A stretch of DNA of 64,000 bases from Megascapheus bottae. Lineage: Eukaryota; Chordata; Mammalia; Rodentia; Geomyidae. The notes beneath the pieces were generated by a model. It searched no databases. It was not told the origin of the DNA and worked only from the letters and a program-made list of their open reading frames with translations. Location of the stretch: NCBI GenBank assembly GCA_024803745.1, contig JANJXV010000030.1, positions 5,847,001-5,911,000 of the forward strand, read 5' to 3'. The translations under genes and the position numbers were made by a program. Shown here piece by piece: positions 57,461 through 64,000 of the stretch. How positions within the stretch are numbered: the first letter of the stretch is position 1; the number at the start of each line of letters is the position of its first letter.

Positions 57461-60186
57461 ATTCCTGCCTGGAACAGAAGCCTAGTTCTCTAACAAACCC
57501 AAAGCACCAACTGTGTTCTAAGTGTTAGAAAGAAATCCAGGGGTCTGCAGAGGTATAAAGTCTGTGAAACCCAGAGGAAGGATGGGTTTCCATGAGTCCA
57601 TCCATGCAGCTACTAGTCTGAGAAAGAATATCGGTGACTGATTAATTAAATTTGCCTGATGGAATTATACAAGAGTGTAGAAGAAAAATCAAGATCCCTT
57701 CACTTCAACAATCTATCCATCTATGACCATTATGTCCTGGGCTCCCCCCCTCACACACACACTGCCAGTGACTCTTAAATGACCTTAAATCTAGGGGCTG
57801 GAATGTAGCTCAGGGCAAAGTGCTTGTCTAGCAAGTGCAACGTCCTGGGTTCAATCCCCAGTACCAAAAAAAGAAAAGATAAGAAAACAAAAAGATTAAA
57901 CAACAACAACAACAACAGGGATTTAAATCTACCTGCACACCTCAAAAGGAAAGCTGTGACTGCCACCTCAAAGTGCTGTTAATGGCACAGGAACTGACAT
58001 GAGAAGCCCTGTAGAACTCAGATTTCTCAACCATTCCAGCCAAGTCCTGAATGATCACGGAAGCACCTGAATAGTGTTTCAAGGTCAAAAATGATGACTT
58101 TGAATGAGTAGGCAAATTTGAAAGCATGGACTCCTGTGTAACAGATCATTTTATGGATTTTCTCAACCTGCAGGAAAACTGTCATCTAGCTTGACAGCTG
58201 AGGATACACTGGAGGACCTACTATCGTCAAAGGCACCTGTGTTAAGCTGACAAGAGGCCATTTGAAAGTTTCTCACTGTGACATCATTGTAAAGAAAGAG
58301 TCAACAGATAGCAAAATCAGGGAAACTTAGAGTTCCATGGAGTCTTTACAATCACACTTTTCATCAGTAGTTCCTCATTCCCTTTGGGAATGGTAATGTA
58401 ATGCTGAGTATCTTCATTGAATTCTGAGATTGGAGCTCACAAAGGTCTTCTCTCCCTTGGTCTCTGGGTGATGTGATTTTTATGTATGTTCCTCTTCCTG
58501 TTCGAGGGCCTGTGGGAGCACATTCCACAAGGAAAGACAGCCAACTGGAACCCTTTTAAGGCACTCCTGTTCACTGACTTGTTCACTGACCTGTTTTTCT
58601 GATGACTTGAAGACTGGCAGTTTTTCATCTTCATAAATACTTATCCCCTACTGGGCACTTTATTACTTTACAAGTATAAAACTACAAAGATTAAATAGAA
58701 AATAAGGCATAAAAATTACGGAAGAGAGCAACTTAAATTTAGGGGGTGTGAATTGATGTGTTTTATTCAGTGAATAGTTGGATGTGGCTGTCTGTCAGGT
58801 ATCTGTGTGGAGATATTGATACAAGCTACAGTCTTGTCTGCCTGCCTTATATGTGTGATGAAACTCTGGGCATTTCAAGTTTCCAGTTCATAATTCAGTC
58901 TTGTGTGCTTCCTGCTCTGGAAAATATTATCTGAGGAAATTAGGATCATGTAGGCGTGGACTCCTTGATGAAGTTAATCAAACGATTTCTCCCAATACTA
59001 TTATCAAAACTAAAAGCAAGAAATGAGCTGTCTTGTAAAGAATTTATCTCTCTTACAAGACCTAGCACAGGGACTAGCTGGTGATAAAGTATACTTCATA
59101 CTCCCAGAATCCTCGAAGGGTCCCCTGGTAGTTTCCTAGGGCTGTTGTAGCATTGGCTAACACAGCACTTTTGTTTACTAGCTGTGGGGATCGAAGGCTG
59201 AACTTTGGTTATTTACAAGGTTGTGTCCTACTTTATTTTTATTGGTTTGTGGATATGACCAGCCTTCTTGCTCAGTCAAATTTTTGCTATTAAGATAAAA
59301 CTATGAAACAAACTTCATAACACAGACAGTATAGAGTCTATAACATTTCTTAGATTTTTCCTTTATCACTAGGGTGACTTTTATATTTACTCTGGAAACT
59401 GGCCAGTTGCAAGTTTTCCCTGTGAATGTACAAGGTCTTGAACATTACCAAACATTAAAAAACATGTAAGGCTATTTACCCCCAAACAGCAAAAGATCAA
59501 GTATATTGTTATGTAAATATATGACAACCCTAAATTCCTTAAATGGTAGCAAATCCCTTAAACTCTCCTGTGAACTCTCTACCCTGACTAATTACGCCCT
59601 AGCACTCACTTTCTTGGTTTTCGTATGTTCATCATATCCCAGAAACTTAACAGAGTAGTGTTTACTTCTAGCAATATTCAATTGTTTAGTTGTTCACTTG
59701 TTCGATTGTAATTTTCATTTGTTGTAATTGCTTTTTGGTATAATAGTTTTATGATGACTGCTATAAAATCATGTGCAAATAATGATGCACATAAGCCTAT
59801 GTGACTGCTGCTATTTCATTCATTTTGAGATTTTTTCCCCATGTTCTCGATATAATAAGCAAGGTTTAATTGAAATCTGGATATTTTGGCATTGTATATT
59901 CACTCACTGTTCTGTATTAGTTAAACTTTGAATCTGTGTTATTATGTCATAAAACATATGTCACAAATGTTTACAGGAAAACTAATCCAAGAACTACAGG
60001 TAAGTGAAAAGCTGGACTGAAAGCTTAAAGGTAGACCAAGGGCTTAGCATTTTTCACATTCACCTTACTTCTGATCACTTCCAGGTATGTGGGCATTTCA
60101 AATTCATTGAAATAGGAAAATAAATAATATTAAAGTCCAAGAACAAATGATAATGCTTCAAGCGGCTAGGGTGTTTAGAATGCATG
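57461..60186. other. Intergenic space between the two convergent AKR genes
   Basis: Contains an ID monomer (57793-57875), a (CAA)n run at about 57899-57917 and unique AT-rich DNA. No exon of a third AKR gene was recognised here. Confidence 0.6.
57793..57875 (+). mobile_element. ID-type SINE monomer
   Basis: AGGGGCTGGAATGTAGCTCA, then TCTAGCAAGTGCAACGTCCT and GGGTTCAATCCCCAGTACC with an A-rich tail: a well-preserved ID head. Confidence 0.88.
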
Positions 60187-60192
60187 TTTATT
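60187..60192 (-). terminator. Likely polyadenylation signal of the AKR1C-like gene
   Basis: TTTATT on + reads AATAAA on -, about 180 bases past the stop codon. It is the nearest canonical signal I see, giving a short 3' UTR. Confidence 0.55.
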
Positions 60193-60373
60193 TCGGGGTT
60201 GGGGGATACGGTGGGAATATGAGATTCAGAAACTTGCATTTCCTCATATAGGAACTCAGCAAAATTAAGCTGACTCAGCAACATGGAGTAAACCAGCTTC
60301 TTATCCTTGATTTGTTCTTGGCTCACCAACTAAAGTCAAAGAACTTTGAAGCACCCATAGAATCTGCTGCTGT

Positions 60374-60416
60374 TCATTCATTATCAGAAAATGGATAATT
60401 TGGATGAGGAGAAAAC
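60374..60416 (-). CDS. AKR1C-like exon 9 (coding part) with stop
   Basis: 43 nt, completing codon 310 (TG|G, Trp) and coding [13 protein letters not shown], then TGA at 60376-60374. The acceptor follows a strong pyrimidine tract. HPNYPFSD identifies the AKR1C C-terminus. Confidence 0.92.
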
Positions 60417-63400
60417 CTAAAAAGGAAAAGGAGACTCTTGGCCAATTCATTATATATAGGTTGGCCCTAGAGAAATTGAACTATTAATCTGGTATGACCT
60501 TAGAAGTTAATATAGTTTCCTTCTTTTATTTTCTTTTTGTGCCCGTCCTAGGGCTTGAACTCAGGGCCTGAGCATTTTTCCTTAAGGCTTGTACTAGTCA
60601 TTTGAGCCGCAGCACCTCTTCTGGCTTTTTGGTGGTTAGAGATAAGAATCTTCCTGCCCAGGCTGAAAGACTTTCCTATCTAGGCTGGCTTTGAACTGGC
60701 TCTTAAGTAGTTAGAATTACAAGGCATGAGACACCAGGGCCCAGATTCGGTAGTTTTTAATACAGATTTCAAAAAGTACTTTCTGAACTGAAAAACAAAC
60801 CACTTTACTCAAACCCCAAAGCTTAGAGATGAGGTGACAAGGGGACATCTAATGCAGAGTGGGACAGTGGGGTGAGGATGGGATACTTGTACTTAGTACA
60901 ACACCACTACATAACAGCCCTAAACAGGACTGTGAGCCTTAGAGTACATCTAGTCTCAGGACTGAGGGAAAAGAAATGTCCACAAACTTTTCAAAGCAAG
61001 CAATTCTCCCTTCTGTGGATTATAATAAATGGAATTTCCAACTACCTGCTCCTCTGCCTCTACAACAGAACAAACTACTTACCAAGAATCTTCAAAATAG
61101 CGGATATTTCTGTTTAGCCCTTGGAGAGTTTTCATATCCTCTGGTGTCAACTGGAAGTCAAAAACCTATCAAACACAAATGTCAGCCCTGAGTTCCCAAG
61201 GCAGTTACTGCTTTCCTTCCTTCCCCACAAATACAAATATATGTGGAAATTTCTGCAGGCTATGTAAGACAATGTTCCTGTGAGATTCATTTAGTGGTGA
61301 AAATCCAGGGACTTTGCAAAGAAACTGACCCCATTTCTCATTTTCCTTCAGAGACTTTAGGTAGATAGAATCCTTCAGATTTCTAATTTTTTTTAAATCC
61401 AAATCAGATTGTTCCATCTTATGCTCTTCTGATCTCAGATTCCACCTCTGTAAAGTGATGCCTGCTAATCGTATGCGATGGGGTTAATTCTGGAAGCAGA
61501 CACTGGCTGTTCGATATCCTGTGACTAGATTACTTACCAAATGAATGGGTGGTTAAAAAGTGAACCTGCTCTCAGAGTTTTGTCCTTGTATGCACCAGCT
61601 CATACCTCTTTCCACCCTGCTAACAGCCCTGACCAGATACACTTACCCACTGTCCAACTGCCCAGCCACCGTCACTGAGAGCTATATAAACTTTGTTATT
61701 AATTACCCAGACTCTAGTCGCTGTTATAGCAAGAGAAAATAAATGGAGATACAATGGATCAAAGGCGATCTGATCAGAATTCAGGGTTAGCCCTGATCTT
61801 TCATTTACTATTCCTTCCAGTCACTATAATTCCTTCTTTGTAATAGCTGGGAGACCATTAAATAAAGTGCTTGAATGGGTAGAATGTACAAGGAGATGAG
61901 CTGTGGCACATGTGCTTTGAGAGTCTCACACATTTCCACCTGCTGGGGAGACATGAAGTGGCTCATGGGGTCCCTGTAACCGAAATCTTGTGAGGTGCAG
62001 TACCTGAAAGTTCTCTTGCATTCTCTTCTCATTGAAGCTCTTAGCAAGAACAGATAACCCTCGCTGCACTTGGTAGCGCAGAGCCACCTGGGCGGGGGTT
62101 CGCCCGTGCTTTTCAGCAATGCCATTGAGAACTGTGTCCTCTAAGAGAACAGGGTTGTCCTTGTTTACCCTGGGAAGAAAGGCAGAGAGGTCCAAGAACG
62201 AATATATTTTTCTCAGGGTTACACATCCAGGCTGGTGACAAAGAAAGAGGGGGGAAACTCGGGTACTTTTTAATTTCAGAGGAATATAGTAAGTGAATAT
62301 ATCAGAAAGACAACCATTTGTCCCAAGTTAGACTCAATGGCCTTGCAATTTGGAAGATGGCTTACTGCAATTTTGAAGAAGGCTTACTGCAATTTCGTTT
62401 TTCAATGCTGTTTTTAGTGAGTCTTTTCAGTGTGAACTAGTCCATCATCCACAATTTCCCCTACACCGCTGAACAGTGACTTCAGAAGGTACAATATCTA
62501 AGGTTAAACATCTTCATCGCAATCCTTACCATTCCTTGTCTGTCTTGGAACCCAAGGCAGCATATGCGACCATGACAATGTCTCTGGACTTGCAGAACTC
62601 CAGCAGCTTACTCTGGTTGAGGTAAGGGTGACATTCCACCTGAAGAGAGCCAAAGACTAGTGTCAGTCACCATGCCAGCTCACAGGACCACTGGTGGTAA
62701 ATTTATAGGCTGTCAAGTGGCTGTCAGTCAGTTGTTAGCTCTAACTTTTGGGTAAAACCAAATGCTAGTCGAGCGTGCCTTAACTGAGGCGTAGATGTTT
62801 TACCTACATGCTTTGCAGCACTCGTGTCTCTGTATTTGAAATACATCTAGGTCGTGTGATGTTCAAGGAGGGAACTGAGGAGCAGGGGATAAAGAGGCTG
62901 GTGGGACGCGCTGATACGGCTCACCTGGTTACAGACAGGTTTGTGCCGGAGTCCTGGCATGTTCAGGATCCTCTCCAGCTGCCTGCGGTTAAAGTTGGAC
63001 ACCCCGATGGACTTGACCAACCCTGCATCCTTACACTTCTCCATGGCCTGCAAGGAGAAGTAAGCTGAGAGTCTAAAGAAGAGTAATCTGTGTGAACGTG
63101 TTAGGATAGAAGTGGGGGAGAGAGATGCAGATATCTATCCATTAACAGGAATTCACCAAGTCAGAGGAAAAAAAAAACTAGGAAAGAATCTTAAAATCAA
63201 TAAGATACAAAAGAATCCAGGGAAGTGGCGCTGTGGCTCAAGGGGTAGGGTGGTAGTCTTGAGCTGAAGAGCTCAATGCCCAGGCCTAGAGCTCAAGCCC
63301 CACAACCGACAAGAAAAAAAAATTAATTAAAAGAATCCAAGAAAGATGAAAGGCTAGTACCCTCTTTACTGAATGCCATGGCACAATGTGCACCAGATAA

Positions 63401-63739
63401 AAAAGAAGTGAAACCAAGTGCTACACATACAATACACATCCAAGTAACACAGTAAGCAACCATACCACGAGCCAGAGGAGCAGCTTTATTTCCTGCAAGT
63501 AGCCACCTCAAGTACTCTACCCCGGCACGCAGGCCTCCTTGAGATTCTTTGAACGTAGTGAAGTCTCAGTCTTGGCATCTGTTTGCTCATCTCCCTCCTT
63601 TCTAGGTACGTAACTCTCTCATCTATGGAACTTCTTTGTGATTTCTCTGCAGTGCACTCACCTCCCATGTGCTGCAGAGATTCACAGCATCAAAAATGAG
63701 TTTCCCCTGAGAATCCTTTGGGAAAACCTCCTCTCCAGG
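60374..63739 (-). CDS. AKR1C-family reductase, exons 4-9 (5' part beyond the right edge)
   Basis: NADPH-dependent cytosolic reductase of the AKR1C family (hydroxysteroid/prostaglandin/xenobiotic carbonyls). Minus-strand exons, 5' to 3': 63739-63662 (78 nt), 63047-62925 (123), 62639-62530 (110), 62169-62004 (166), 61165-61083 (83), 60416-60374 (43). All sizes are canonical AKR1C and all introns GT-AG. With the usual three upstream exons (369 nt) the protein would be 323 residues. On that numbering the cofactor residues sit correctly: Ser166, Asn167, Gln190, Tyr216, Lys270, Ser271, Arg276, Glu279, Asn280; Trp227 of the steroid pocket is present. Catalytic Asp50, Tyr55, Lys84 and His117 lie in exons 2-3, outside the window, so activity cannot be judged. 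The C-terminus ends SDNE, unlike the common SDEY. No stop or frameshift is seen. I cannot name the orthologue; the sequence has AKR1C15-like features, but that is weak. Confidence 0.93.
60535..60747 (-). mobile_element. B1+ID composite SINE in intron 8 of the AKR1C-like gene
   Basis: GTCCTAGGGCTTGAACTCAG, TTTGAGCCGCAGCACCTCTT, CTGGCTTTTTGGTGGTTAGA, then AGGCTGGCTTTGAACTGGCT and TTACAAGGCATGAGACACCA. It lies in sense orientation relative to its host gene. Confidence 0.88.
61083..61165 (-). CDS. AKR1C-like exon 8
   Basis: 83 nt, residues 283-309 plus two bases of codon 310: [20 protein letters not shown], then IRYFEDS. Acceptor gatag, donor TTG|gtaagt. Phe306 is a pocket position in this family. 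The exon was found by reading the minus strand from the expected size and motif. Confidence 0.92.
62004..62169 (-). CDS. AKR1C-like exon 7
   Basis: 166 nt, residues 227-282. Contains [25 protein letters not shown] and [15 protein letters not shown]. Lys270, Ser271, Arg276, Glu279 and Asn280 bind the NADPH 2'-phosphate. One exon here equals exons 7+8 of AKR1E2. Confidence 0.95.
62530..62639 (-). CDS. AKR1C-like exon 6
   Basis: 110 nt, residues 191-226 plus two bases of Trp227: [20 protein letters not shown], then [16 protein letters not shown]. Tyr216 stacks on the cofactor. Donor GAATG|gtaagg. Confidence 0.95.
62925..63047 (-). CDS. AKR1C-like exon 5
   Basis: 123 nt, residues 150-190, beginning [20 protein letters not shown] and ending PVCNQ. 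Holds nicotinamide-binding Ser166, Asn167 and Gln190. [10 protein letters not shown] is a hallmark AKR1C string and separates the gene from AKR1E2 ([10 protein letters not shown]). Confidence 0.95.
63220..63328 (+). mobile_element. ID-derived SINE monomer in intron 4 of the AKR1C-like gene
   Basis: GGAAGTGGCGCTGTGGCTCA AGGGGTAGGG ... AGCTCAAGCCCCACAACCGA and A-rich tail, flanked by AAAAGAATCCA at 63209-63219 and 63329-63339. Antisense to its host gene. Recent insertion. Confidence 0.92.
63662..63739 (-). CDS. AKR1C-like exon 4
   Basis: 78 nt, inferred residues 124-149: [20 protein letters not shown], then LCSTWE. This is loop A, with positions 128-129 (Val-Phe) facing the substrate pocket in the family. 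Phase 0 both ends; the acceptor ag lies at 63740-63741 (ct on +) and the donor reads GAG|gtgagt. Confidence 0.93.
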
Positions 63740-64000
63740 CTGAAACAGAGAAAGGAAAGGAAGCCTGGCGTACAGGTCTCTCCAAGCTCTTCTGGACACA
63801 TACACCCAGAGGCCATGGAATGATGTGTTCTTAGTTTTGAGAGGATTGATAAAGTTCATCCAGAGGCCAAGAAGGGAATTCTAGAGATGTTTTGATGAAT
63901 ACAAACAAATGACTAGAACGTTTGGGGGAAGTGGTAAGAACTCTTTATCAAGTAGTTCTACAGTTTACTTGCTTGCGTGTCAAAAGAAAAATGGATAGTG
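63740..64000 (-). other. Part of intron 3 of the AKR1C-like gene
   Basis: No exon 3 (LWCTF...LIHFP type) can be read before the window edge, so this is intronic and the 5' exons lie further right. Confidence 0.75.

Noticed and set aside
58437..58634. Possible extra AKR exon between the two genes
   Set aside because: Neither strand at 57461-60186 gives AKR motifs or correctly sized exons with splice sites.

Overview
The window is mammalian nuclear DNA, almost certainly from a rodent. Genes have short exons with GT-AG introns, there is a CpG-island promoter, and much of the rest is L1 and SINE sequence. The SINEs are tRNA-derived ID-type units, ID dimers and B1+ID composites. I associate the dimer and composite arrangement with Geomyoidea (kangaroo rats, pocket mice, pocket gophers), but that placement rests on remembered family structure and not on a search.

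Layout. Positions 1-48240 are a long gene desert. I see no supportable protein-coding exon there, only L1 fragments (880-2142, about 18905-20673, 15467-15566, antisense 32399-32466), SINEs, microsatellites, AT-rich unique sequence and a local 160-bp duplication. A CpG island at about 48255-48720 opens the gene-bearing end. It carries three CCAAT boxes and a perfect match to the CTCF core consensus.

Two aldo-keto reductase genes lie tail to tail. The first, on + (48542-56858), is a complete ten-exon AKR1E2 (Akr1e1; 1,5-anhydro-D-fructose reductase). All splice sites are GT-AG, the spliced CDS is 906 nt (301 residues) and the catalytic tetrad is intact. Its introns 1 and 7 hold GC-rich minisatellites. 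The second, on -, enters from the right edge: exons 4-9 of an AKR1C-family hydroxysteroid/prostaglandin reductase (60374-63739), with exons 1-3 beyond the window. Its frame is open and its NADPH-contact residues fall on standard AKR1C numbering. Between the two 3' ends lies a probable solo ERV1-type LTR (about 56987-57456). It seems to hold the first canonical polyadenylation signals downstream of AKR1E2.

Both enzymes are cytosolic NADPH-dependent carbonyl reductases from one tandemly expanded family. The window therefore shows the edge of an AKR1E/AKR1C cluster next to a gene desert. I found no undescribed biological system. The most useful observations concern gene structure (an intron kept in AKR1E2 and absent from AKR1C), candidate CTCF sites, LTR-supplied 3'-end signals and SINE-linked microsatellites.
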